Below are positions 19,562 through 26,809 of a stretch of 52,984 bases of DNA, one piece after another. Source of the stretch: Scatomorpha merdigallinarum (GTDB lineage Bacteria > Bacillota > Clostridia > Oscillospirales > Oscillospiraceae); NCBI GenBank assembly GCA_018710885.1, contig DVJA01000028.1:1-52984 (forward strand). Direction: 5' to 3'. Position 1 is the stretch's first letter. Each line of letters opens with the position of its first letter. The notes beneath the pieces are model-generated. The model was not told the origin of the DNA, ran no database searches, and saw only the letters and a program-made list of their open reading frames with translations. The position numbers and the translations under genes were made by a program.

Positions 19562-20572
19562 ATGGTAGCCGCAATGCTCGCCGCGGCATTCGCGCTGCTC
19601 ACGGCCTGCACCGGCGGGAGCGCGCCGGAGGCGACACCGCACACAACTCCTGCGCCGCCAGAGGTCGAGGCCTGGCCGCCTGGGACTAGTGATAGCGTTC
19701 AGACCGTGCTGAGCCTGCCTCTGACGGTGACGTCCGGCAATATGGGCGCTGACTATTTCGCTGTGGAGAACGGGCTTATTTACCTGCGTTCAGGCTGGCA
19801 GGTCTCGGTCTATGAAGGGAGTGAGCTGGTGCGTACGTTGGATTTCAGCGGTGACTTCAACCACATCTGGGGCATGGATGTGGACAACGGCACAGTCTAT
19901 GTCTACGACTGCGAGAGGGCTGTAGCCGAAGCGCCGGATGGCAGCCGGCACACCATAAAACTGGGTGTTGAGGCACTCGACGGGGCCATTGACGAGCTGC
20001 GCGTGGAGGACGGGATAATCTATGCCACGGTGTTCTGCGACGGTTTCTACGGCTTCGGCGGCCGGACCTGGATAATCGACACGGCAGCGGACGACCCGAT
20101 GGGCAGCGCGGACTGGGTGCCGGGATACGCCATTGACGGCGGTATAGTGTACACGGTGCTGACAAACGGTATGTATCCGCAGTACGCTATTTTGAACGTG
20201 CGCTATCCGGACGGGAGCATAGAGAGCGTGAGGCTGCGCAGCGAGTACGGGTTTGGAAACGTATACCTGCTGCGCTGCGGAGACGGGCAGTACGATTTGC
20301 AGGTGCAGGAGTTTGTCGAGGACAAGAACTATGTACTGACCACCCACACCGCCGTGTGGCGCGTGGACTCCGGCGGCGAGCCGCTGTACGTGCTGGAGAC
20401 CGAGGACGATACGGATATCTACTACAACGTGACGCCCTGCTTTCAGGGAGGCATATATGCCATGAGGAAGTCAGTAACCCGGCTCGACATAGTGCGCATG
20501 CCGGATGTGTACACGACCGAGTGGGCAGATTACGTCTCGCCGCTCGCGGAGTTGATACCAGGAACGCAGTAA
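19562..20572 (+). CDS. Lipoprotein of unknown function with apparent frameshift at its start
   Basis: A 336-residue paralogue of the preceding lipoprotein (PPGTSD segment, propeller-like strands, WADYVSPL tail). As read, it begins at an ATG 13 bases after the ribosome site GGGGGGAG (19541-19548), and its signal peptide MVAAMLAAAFALLTAC has no positive charge at the front. A GTG at the ideal 5-base distance (19554) reads Met-Lys-Lys-Trp-stop. One extra A in the A6 tract (19557-19562) would join it as Met-Lys-Lys-Met-Val-Ala-Ala, a normal lipoprotein start. So this is either a sequencing slip, a phase-variable or slippage-dependent start, or a weakened gene. Function unknown. Confidence 0.7.
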   Translation: MVAAMLAAAFALLTACTGGSAPEATPHTTPAPPEVEAWPPGTSDSVQTVLSLPLTVTSGNMGADYFAVENGLIYLRSGWQVSVYEGSELVRTLDFSGDFNHIWGMDVDNGTVYVYDCERAVAEAPDGSRHTIKLGVEALDGAIDELRVEDGIIYATVFCDGFYGFGGRTWIIDTAADDPMGSADWVPGYAIDGGIVYTVLTNGMYPQYAILNVRYPDGSIESVRLRSEYGFGNVYLLRCGDGQYDLQVQEFVEDKNYVLTTHTAVWRVDSGGEPLYVLETEDDTDIYYNVTPCFQGGIYAMRKSVTRLDIVRMPDVYTTEWADYVSPLAELIPGTQ

Positions 20573-20600
20573 AAATCCCCCGTTTTTACGGGTGATTTTT
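20572..20600. terminator. Terminator between convergent lipoprotein and ECF genes
   Basis: A 12-bp stem with one mismatch (20572-20583 with 20588-20599) and a TTTT loop, T-rich on both exits. It ends the lipoprotein gene and, from the other strand, the ECF gene. Confidence 0.7.
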
Positions 20601-21145
20601 CATTCTATACCTATGGTGCGGTTCAGGCGGCGCAAGAGTTTGGAGAAGGGGAGTATCAGCAGCCCGGCGCAGAGATTGCCTGCGGCGTGTACGGCGTCAA
20701 ATGGCAGCCCGGCGATTATCCAGGCGATCATACCGTCGAAGTCCAGCCCGAACATCAGCGCCTGGGCTGGGGCATAAAGTGTGCCAAAGGCGAGCCCGTG
20801 CAGCGCGCATACGATGGGATAGACGATGGCCGCAACCTTGTCGGGCATGTTTTTCGGCATTAGCATGGTTACACCCCAGAGCACAGTCCAGACGTAGAGG
20901 TACGGCAGCCACCAGGGGGCAAAGCCTGACAGGAGCCCGTTCAGGAGGACATAGGTGTATATGGCATAGAGCGCCTTGGCGCGGTAAACGATGGTCAGCA
21001 GCATGGTGAACATGCCCAGCAGATGCACATTGGGTATAGCCTCCATGAGTACCTTGGAGGCGTACATCATGACGCCGAACATGGCATACAGAGCCATCTC
21101 CCGGACGCTCAAGCCCCTCTTACGCGGCTTCGCGGACAAAGGCAC
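20600..21145 (-). CDS. ECF transporter substrate-binding (S) component, candidate cobalamin/corrinoid uptake
   Basis: A 181-residue integral membrane protein with about five to six hydrophobic segments and a basic N-terminus. Size, the GLLSGFAPWWLPYLYVW segment and the DAVHAAGNLCAGLLILPF segment fit S components of energy-coupling-factor importers, which capture a vitamin and rely on a shared EcfAAT module encoded elsewhere. The substrate is inferred: the gene is in one unit with a DUF4430 lipoprotein behind a cobalamin riboswitch, so cobalamin or a precursor is the best guess. A GTG start at 21145 overlaps the previous gene by 26 bases. A TTG at 21112 is an alternative, and neither has a strong ribosome site, so translational coupling is likely. 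Confidence 0.72.
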   Translation of the reverse strand: MPLSAKPRKRGLSVREMALYAMFGVMMYASKVLMEAIPNVHLLGMFTMLLTIVYRAKALYAIYTYVLLNGLLSGFAPWWLPYLYVWTVLWGVTMLMPKNMPDKVAAIVYPIVCALHGLAFGTLYAPAQALMFGLDFDGMIAWIIAGLPFDAVHAAGNLCAGLLILPFSKLLRRLNRTIGIE

Positions 21146-21620
21146 AGCTCATTCCGTCGGTGACGGGAGTGGTGTCAACGCCGGACGTGGCGTATTCACC
21201 GCCCACGTAAAGGCTCCAGTAGAAGCCGTCGGCTTCGTAGTCGGCGCTCATACCGTTGACGAATTTGACGTACATGCCGAACTCGCTCTCTTCACCGGAG
21301 ATGAGACCCACGCCCTCAAGGGCGTCGCGCAGATTGTCCGCGTCGGTGTGGACGGTGAAGGTGACGGTCCTCTCCTCGGCCGTGCACTCGAAGGAGACAG
21401 TCATTGCGCCTTCACCGAGCTCGGTGTCCTCAGTGTACTGGGCGTTGTCCCATACGGAGACTTCAGCAGAGGGCTCCGCGCTGGGTTCGGCAGCTTCGGT
21501 GGGCTGGATGGACTCAGTGGGCGCGGGGCTCTGAGTGGTTTCGGCTTCGCCGCAGGCCGCAAGGGCGAATACCATGGCCAGCGCCAGCAGTAGCGCGGCC
21601 AGTTTCTTTGTCTTGTGCAT
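21120..21620 (-). CDS. DUF4430 (transcobalamin C-terminal-like) lipoprotein
   Basis: A 166-residue surface lipoprotein. The signal peptide ends in LAAC with lipid Cys23, then an acidic Ser/Thr/Pro linker to about residue 55. From about residue 85 to the end it reads like a DUF4430 domain: an NLRDALEGVGLI segment, FGMYVKFVNG, then FYWSLYVGGEYA and a terminal TPVTDGMSCAFV. This fold is related to the C-terminal domain of transcobalamin/intrinsic factor. The ATG at 21620 has AAGGAG 9 bases upstream. Together with the cobalamin riboswitch ahead and the ECF S component behind, it is probably a cell-surface corrinoid-capturing protein. Binding itself is inference. Confidence 0.8.
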   Translation of the reverse strand: MHKTKKLAALLLALAMVFALAACGEAETTQSPAPTESIQPTEAAEPSAEPSAEVSVWDNAQYTEDTELGEGAMTVSFECTAEERTVTFTVHTDADNLRDALEGVGLISGEESEFGMYVKFVNGMSADYEADGFYWSLYVGGEYATSGVDTTPVTDGMSCAFVREAA

Positions 21621-21639
21621 ATACACACACTCCTTAAAA

Positions 21640-21828
21640 TAAGTCGCAGCGCACGATTGAGCGTCCCCGCGTGCTCTGCGGGGCCTCATGGACGGACGGG
21701 CATTCCGGCTTGCTTGCGCTCACGGCAATGGCTGTTGCGACGGACTTTCACCGTCTTCCCCCGTCTCCTCCCGCCAGGTCGCCGCCCGGCGCTCAGACGC
21801 TTAAAGCGCGTCCAACGTGAGTCTGTGC
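21640..21828 (-). promoter_or_regulatory. Cobalamin riboswitch leader
   Basis: In the roughly 200-base leader of the DUF4430 gene, the minus strand shows GGGGAA near 21757-21762, GGTGAAAGTCC (21742-21752) followed by GCAACAGCCATTGCCGTGA, and AGCCGGAATGCC (about 21699-21710). These are the ordered core elements of cobalamin riboswitches (GGTGnAAnTCC box, CTG/TGA segment and AGnCnGGAnACC segment). A CCCCGC...GCGGGG hairpin (21664-21682) nearer the gene has no U-tract and may be the expression platform. Ligand subtype cannot be told by eye. Confidence 0.75.
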
Positions 21829-21834
21829 GTGGCG

Positions 21835-21863
21835 ATTATAGCACAGCTTATGTCCGCACGCAA
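21835..21863 (-). promoter_or_regulatory. Promoter of the cobalamin-riboswitch unit
   Basis: On the minus strand TTGCGT (21858-21863) and TATAAT (21835-21840) with a 17-base spacer, feeding the riboswitch leader. Confidence 0.7.
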
Positions 21864-21864
21864 C

Positions 21865-21896
21865 AAAAAGGCAGTGGATTCAAATCCACTGCCTTT
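21865..21896 (-). terminator. Terminator of the TetR-type gene
   Basis: A 13-bp AT/GC stem (21867-21879 with 21884-21896) followed on the minus strand by TTTTTG, directly after the stop of the regulator gene and touching the next promoter. Confidence 0.8.
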
Positions 21897-21900
21897 AAGA

Positions 21901-22530
21901 CTATACGTTTTTTACACTTTGCGTGTGGCTCTGTCCATCCGCTTCGGGGTCGTAGGGGATCCCTTGCTCAGTGAGCACCCCGACTATAGACGCGCGGACT
22001 ATAGAGCGCACCGGCTTTACAATGTTGATTCTGTCAAAAGACATGTGACCGGAAATGTTGCTGAGAAGCATCCCCGCAGCAGCCTCAGTTAAGAATTCAC
22101 ACAGATACTCGCGTACATTGTCCGGGAGCCGTCTGCGCATAGACTGCTCTACTGACTCAATCAGCGACGCGGTGATGCCAATAAAACTCATTCTGAAAAA
22201 ACGTCCCAGTTCCACACTTCCAAAAGCGTCATAAGCGTTGCGCAACAGGTCGCGGTTCTCATCTATGTAGTTCGACACGAAATCCATGGCCTCTTCGTAG
22301 TCGTTGATGAGGTCGAAGCGCTTAATGATTCCAACCGCCTCTTCCTCGAAGATCCAGCGAAGCAGCGCGTAGATATCTTCAAAGTGGTAATAAAAAGTCT
22401 TGCGATTAACTCCGCACTCGTTGACTATCTCCGTTACGGTGATTTTGGAAAAGGGCTTGGCGCGCATCAGCTTTTTTAGCGAATCTGCCAAGGCACGTTT
22501 AGTCTTCATCGATGCCGCCTGGTATTTCAA
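21901..22530 (-). CDS. TetR-family transcriptional regulator
   Basis: A 209-residue regulator. The N-terminal helix-turn-helix is at about residues 10-55 (FSKITVTEIVNECGVNRKTFYYHF), followed by an all-helical ligand/dimer domain with the FGSVELGRFFRMSFIG segment of the TetR_C type found in DhaS-like regulators. The TTG at 22530 is chosen because AAGGAGGT lies 7 bases upstream, and earlier in-frame ATGs lie upstream of this ribosome site. It is divergent from the MMPL transporter genes and most likely controls them by binding the palindromes between them. The inducing compound is unknown. Confidence 0.88.
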   Translation of the reverse strand: MKYQAASMKTKRALADSLKKLMRAKPFSKITVTEIVNECGVNRKTFYYHFEDIYALLRWIFEEEAVGIIKRFDLINDYEEAMDFVSNYIDENRDLLRNAYDAFGSVELGRFFRMSFIGITASLIESVEQSMRRRLPDNVREYLCEFLTEAAAGMLLSNISGHMSFDRINIVKPVRSIVRASIVGVLTEQGIPYDPEADGQSHTQSVKNV

Positions 22531-22593
22531 AGCAGATACCTCCTTAAATAACATTATATACCCACAGCACGTGACCGTAAACGGACATGAAGC

Positions 22594-22669
22594 GGACAAA
22601 CGTCCCAATTTGACCGTATAAGGGCCGGCAAAAAAGTGATATGATTAAACGTACGGTCCATGTTGGACC
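22594..22669. promoter_or_regulatory. Intergenic control region with two inverted repeats (candidate TetR operators)
   Basis: Two short palindromes lie between the divergent regulator and transporter genes: GGAC-AAAC-GTCC (22594-22605) and GGTCC-ATGTT-GGACC (22655-22669). Both share a GGAC/GTCC core, and GACCGT also recurs at 22573 and 22612. They are natural binding sites for the TetR-type protein. A TATAAG (22617-22622) could be the transporter -10, but no firm -35 is seen. Confidence 0.45.
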
Positions 22670-22688
22670 CCTTGAAAGGATGGCGAAA

Positions 22689-24773
22689 ATGAGAAGCTTT
22701 TATCGCTTCACGACTGCCTGGCCGCGCCTGGTCATTGCGCTGTTTGCAGTGCTTGCGCTTTTTTCCGCGCTGTGCTGGACAAGAGTGAGCGTGAACTACA
22801 ATGTCACCGACTACCTGCCGGACGATACCCCCTCCACACTTGCAATAGACAAGCTGGGCGAAGAGTTCACCGGCGGCATACCCAATATGCGCGTCATGGT
22901 AAGAAATGTCACACTATCGCAGGCTCTGGAGCTCAAAGAGCAAATAAAAGCCGTGCCCGGAGTTGAGAGCGTTACCTGGCTGGATGACGCTGTGGATGTG
23001 CTCGAGCCGCTGGAGTTCCAGGACACAGACACAGTAGAGACCTATTACAAAGACGGAGTTGCACTGTTCACGGTCACGGTGGCAGACGACTACCGGCTAA
23101 CGGCCGTGGACGCCATACGTGAAATAGCGGGTGACGACGCCGCCATGACGGGAGACGCTGTCAGCACGGCACTGGCTACTACGGGCACTGTGAGCGAAGT
23201 ACGGCTCATAACGATAGTGGCGGTTCTGTTTGTGCTGTTTGTGCTCACGCTCACCACGACAAGCTGGGCAGAACCGTTTATAGTGCTGCTTGGCATAGGT
23301 GTGGCCACAGTGCTTAACGGCGGCACGAACCTCATCTTCGGCGAGATAAGTTTTGTCACGAACGCCGCAGGCAGCGTGCTGCAACTGGCCTGTACACTTG
23401 ACTATTCCGTGTTCCTGATCCAGCGCTTCTCGGAGTGCCTGGAAGAGAACTCAAACCCGCGCGAGGCAATGGTGGAGGCGCTTTGCCGCTCCACTATGAG
23501 CATAATGTCGAGCGGCCTGACGACGGTGATAGGCTTCCTGGCGCTGGTGTTTATGCGCTTCGGCCTGGGCCCGGACTTGGGCACGGCGCTGGCCAAGGGC
23601 ATAGCCATCAGTCTGGTGACGGTGTTTATCTTTTCCCCCTCGCTCATACTGGTTACATACAAGCTGATGCAAAAGAGTGCACACCGGCTCTTTATGCCCA
23701 GTTTCGAGGGCTTTGGACGCTTTATCTACCGTGTGATGATACCCATGCTGTGCGTGTTCGCAGTTATTATGGTGCCCTCATTTCTGGCCTCGAACAGCAA
23801 CAGCTACTATTACGGCAGCGCGCATATCTATGGTTCCGACACACAGTACGGCCAGGACACCGAGGCCATAGAGTCCGTGTTCGGTAAGAGCGACACCTGG
23901 GTGGCCATGGTGCCCAAAGACGACATTGCGCGCCAGAGCGAGCTCAGCGCTGCACTGCACGAGATACCCGAAGTCACCAGCATCCTCAGCTATGTCGATA
24001 CGGTTGGCCCGGAAATACCTATGGAGTATCTGGACGAGAATACACTTAGCCTGCTAGTGGGTGAGAACTACAGCCGGTTTGTGATAACAGTAGATTCAGA
24101 TGCTGAGGGCGGGGCGGCGTTTGCAACTGTGGAGCGGGTGCGCGGCGTGCTCGAAAATATCTACCCGGGCGAGTATTACCTGGCGGGGGACGGCGTCAGC
24201 ACTTACGACCTCATGGACACCATAACGGCTGACACGGTGAAAGTGAACCTGATAGCCATAGGGGCGGTGTTCGTTGTGCTGCTCTTCTCCTTCAAGTCGT
24301 TGAGCCTGCCCATCATACTGGTGCTGAGCATAGAGACAGCCATATGGATAAACATGGCCATACCGTATTTCCGCGATACGACGGTTTTCTACATATCCTA
24401 CCTCATCGTGAGCTCCATACAACTTGGCGCCACGGTGGACTACGCAATACTGTTTGCCGACCGATATATGGAGTTCAGAAGGCAGATGCCAAAGCGCGAG
24501 GCGGTTATTAAGACCGTGAGCGCCGTCACCCTCTCTGTCTCCACCTCGGGCAGCGCCATAATAGTAGTGGGACTGCTGCTGGGCTTCGTTTCGCACCACG
24601 GTATAATCTCTCAGCTGGGATTTTTCCTGGGCATCGGCGGCCTGCTCAGCCTGATGATAGTACTTTTCGTGCTCCCCGGTTTCCTGTACGTCTGCGACGG
24701 ACTCGTAAGACGCAGCACTCTCCATGCCAATTTCCATAACCCTAAGGAGGTCACTGCACATGAAGAAAAGTAA
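22689..24773 (+). CDS. MMPL-family RND-type transporter
   Basis: A 694-residue membrane transporter with two homologous halves, each with one membrane segment, a large outer loop, then about five membrane segments (outer loops near residues 30-180 and 370-530). Family marks include VNYNVTDYLPDD after the first segment and two matching membrane blocks with LDYSVFLIQRF and VDYAILFADRY, where the Asp residues probably carry protons. Such proteins move lipids, siderophores or drugs out. The start at 22689 has GAAAGGA 8 bases upstream. An earlier in-frame ATG (22641) would lie across the candidate promoter. It overlaps the next gene by 14 bases. Substrate unknown. Confidence 0.88.
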   Translation: MRSFYRFTTAWPRLVIALFAVLALFSALCWTRVSVNYNVTDYLPDDTPSTLAIDKLGEEFTGGIPNMRVMVRNVTLSQALELKEQIKAVPGVESVTWLDDAVDVLEPLEFQDTDTVETYYKDGVALFTVTVADDYRLTAVDAIREIAGDDAAMTGDAVSTALATTGTVSEVRLITIVAVLFVLFVLTLTTTSWAEPFIVLLGIGVATVLNGGTNLIFGEISFVTNAAGSVLQLACTLDYSVFLIQRFSECLEENSNPREAMVEALCRSTMSIMSSGLTTVIGFLALVFMRFGLGPDLGTALAKGIAISLVTVFIFSPSLILVTYKLMQKSAHRLFMPSFEGFGRFIYRVMIPMLCVFAVIMVPSFLASNSNSYYYGSAHIYGSDTQYGQDTEAIESVFGKSDTWVAMVPKDDIARQSELSAALHEIPEVTSILSYVDTVGPEIPMEYLDENTLSLLVGENYSRFVITVDSDAEGGAAFATVERVRGVLENIYPGEYYLAGDGVSTYDLMDTITADTVKVNLIAIGAVFVVLLFSFKSLSLPIILVLSIETAIWINMAIPYFRDTTVFYISYLIVSSIQLGATVDYAILFADRYMEFRRQMPKREAVIKTVSAVTLSVSTSGSAIIVVGLLLGFVSHHGIISQLGFFLGIGGLLSLMIVLFVLPGFLYVCDGLVRRSTLHANFHNPKEVTAHEEK

Positions 24774-26697
24774 ACGCGCAGCGGCAGCCATTCTCGCTGC
24801 GCTGCTGGTATTCGGCACGGCCGTGCCTGCCCTGGCCTCCGAGACCGCAGCCCCCGCCGTGGAAGACACAGAGGCTTCGCAGAAGGAAGAAGTCGTCTAC
24901 GCCACCCTCGGTTCAGACGGCAGCCTCGTGAGCGCGTACGTAGTCAACAGCTTCCCCGGCGGTGAGATAAGCGACTACGGCGACTATTCAAGCGTGCGTA
25001 TTCTAAATACGGACGATGAGATAGACTACTCCCGCAAGCAAGTTAACATAACATCTGACGCAGTCAAAGTGTATTACCAGGGCGAGCTGGCCCACCCCGT
25101 GCTGCCCTGGAACTTCACGCTCGAGTACAGCCTTGACGGCCGGGAGATGTCTGCCCAGGAGATCGCTGGCCAGACGGGCGATGTGGAGATACGCCTGGCA
25201 GTGACAAAAAATGAAGATTGCGATGGCAGCTTCTATGATGACTACGCCCTGCAAATAAGCTTCACCCTCTCGGGGGATGTCTTCAGCGGGATATCGGCTA
25301 AGGACGCCACCATAGCTTCGGTGGGCGCCGACAAACAGCTCACCTATACGCTGTTGCCCGGAGAGGGCATAGACACGAGTATCACCGCGCACGCTGAGAA
25401 CTTTGCCCTGGGAGAAGTGAGCATAAACGGCATACACCTCAATCTCAATGTGGACGTGGATACGCAGGACATAAAGGCGCAGGTCTCCGAGCTGGTGGAC
25501 GCCACAAGCAGGCTCAGCTCCGGGGCGGGCGAGCTGCTGGGTGGCAGCGAAGAGCTGCGTGACGGGGCTTCCGGGCTGCTCTCGGGTTCGGAGGAACTGC
25601 AAAGCGGCATAGCAGAGCTCGACGAGGGCGTGCAAGCCCTCAGCGACGGCCTGAGCGTGATGGGAGACGGGCTCGACGAGCTGTATGCCAACTCCTCATC
25701 GCTCGTGAGCGGCTCGCGTCAGGTCTACACAGCGCTGGAGTACATAGATTCCCAGCTGAGCTCGATGAGCGTCAGCACGGACGCGCTGGCGTCCATGATA
25801 GCTTCGGCTGAGGCCATAGGCACAGCCGCCCAGGGCGTGCTCGCCGCGGTGGAGCCGCTTCAGAGCCAGCTTGAAAACGCGGGCCAGCTCATGGCAATGG
25901 CAGAGGACATAGTGACTGACGCCCAGCAGGCCAATACCAATGCTTTGACCGCACTCGGCGCGGTGACATCCGAGGACCCGAACGTCCAGTCGGCGATAGC
26001 AACTGCGAAAACAGCGATAGAGACAAGTGACCGGTGCATATCGCTTATCTATGGAGGCGCGGCCGCCATTTTTGAAAACGTATCGAACGGCGCGGCGGCG
26101 CTCACAGCGAGCTTGCAGCAGCTTCTTACCAGTTGCGAGACCTTCCAGAGCGAAGCGCTCGCGGCCCAGGAGTACGTGGAGGCCATGCTCGCCCAGCTTG
26201 ACGAGCTCAAGGCCGGGATTTCCACGCTCGCGGATGAGTACGGCGCGCTTGACGACGGCATAGGCGCGTATACCGGCGGTGTGGCACAGCTTGTGGACGG
26301 CTTCGGCAGCGTCATGAACGGCGTGGCGCAGTTGGCCTCGGGCAGCGCGAGCCTGCTGGAGGGCTCAGGCGAGCTGACCGGCGGCGCGTCCGAGCTCTAT
26401 AACGGTGTGGCCGAACTCTGCACCGGCGCCGAGAGCATGGCAAACGGCGCGAGCGCGCTCAACAGCGAGACCAGCTCCCTGGACGTGCAGGAGCAGATAG
26501 ACACGCTGTTGGAGAATATAGGCGGCAACATGGATTCGCCTGAGAGCTTTGTAGATGAGCGCAACGGCACGGTCAGTTCGGTGCAGTTTGTCATACGCAC
26601 CACGGCCATAGACCCTCCGGCGCAGCCGGCCGAGCCGGAACCGGCAGAGGAACCGCAGAGCTTTTGGGACAAACTGCTTGCGCTTTTCGGCCTGTAA
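24760..26697 (+). CDS. Secreted heptad-repeat protein (YhgE/Pip-like) partner of the MMPL transporter
   Basis: A 645-residue exported protein. The signal peptide is predicted to be cut after ALA at residue 26. After a beta-rich N-terminal part (to about 230) come many heptad-like repeats of the type LxxGSxELxxGAxxL (about 240-320 and 495-590), as found in the outer loops of YhgE/Pip family proteins. A central helical part (about 320-490) lies between. Unlike full YhgE proteins it has no clear membrane segments, ending in a short Pro/Glu linker and FWDKLLALFGL. The start at 24760 has AAGGAGG 7-8 bases upstream and overlaps the transporter gene, so the two are probably made together. Probably an outer extension or adaptor of the transporter. 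Confidence 0.72.
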   Translation: MKKSKRAAAAILAALLVFGTAVPALASETAAPAVEDTEASQKEEVVYATLGSDGSLVSAYVVNSFPGGEISDYGDYSSVRILNTDDEIDYSRKQVNITSDAVKVYYQGELAHPVLPWNFTLEYSLDGREMSAQEIAGQTGDVEIRLAVTKNEDCDGSFYDDYALQISFTLSGDVFSGISAKDATIASVGADKQLTYTLLPGEGIDTSITAHAENFALGEVSINGIHLNLNVDVDTQDIKAQVSELVDATSRLSSGAGELLGGSEELRDGASGLLSGSEELQSGIAELDEGVQALSDGLSVMGDGLDELYANSSSLVSGSRQVYTALEYIDSQLSSMSVSTDALASMIASAEAIGTAAQGVLAAVEPLQSQLENAGQLMAMAEDIVTDAQQANTNALTALGAVTSEDPNVQSAIATAKTAIETSDRCISLIYGGAAAIFENVSNGAAALTASLQQLLTSCETFQSEALAAQEYVEAMLAQLDELKAGISTLADEYGALDDGIGAYTGGVAQLVDGFGSVMNGVAQLASGSASLLEGSGELTGGASELYNGVAELCTGAESMANGASALNSETSSLDVQEQIDTLLENIGGNMDSPESFVDERNGTVSSVQFVIRTTAIDPPAQPAEPEPAEEPQSFWDKLLALFGL

Positions 26698-26718
26698 ACC
26701 GAACAGCAGTGCGCACAT

Positions 26719-26758
26719 TTCCGCGCGCGGCCGCACATGGCTGCGCGCGGAATTTTTT
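26719..26758 (+). terminator. Terminator of the MMPL operon
   Basis: A 10-bp GC-rich stem (26719-26728 with 26743-26752) with an inner GCC/GGC pairing, followed by TTTTTT. Confidence 0.85.
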
Positions 26759-26759
26759 A

Positions 26760-26788
26760 TTTACAAACGAGCTTCTATGCCCTAAAAT
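26760..26788 (+). promoter_or_regulatory. Promoter of the metallophosphoesterase gene
   Basis: TTTACA (26760-26765) and TAAAAT (26783-26788) with a 17-base spacer, directly after the preceding terminator and 21 bases ahead of the GTG start. Confidence 0.6.
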
Positions 26789-26809
26789 TGGCTTTGTAGG
26801 AGTGATAAA

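Noticed and set aside
21867..21896. TTCAAAT loop on a GTGGA/TCCAC stem, like a tRNA T-arm
   Set aside because: It is one symmetric 13-bp hairpin with a T-tract after the regulator gene. No D-arm, anticodon arm or acceptor partner is found.
22610..22645. TTGACC with TATGAT as the MMPL promoter
   Set aside because: The 24-base spacer is far too long for a sigma-A promoter.
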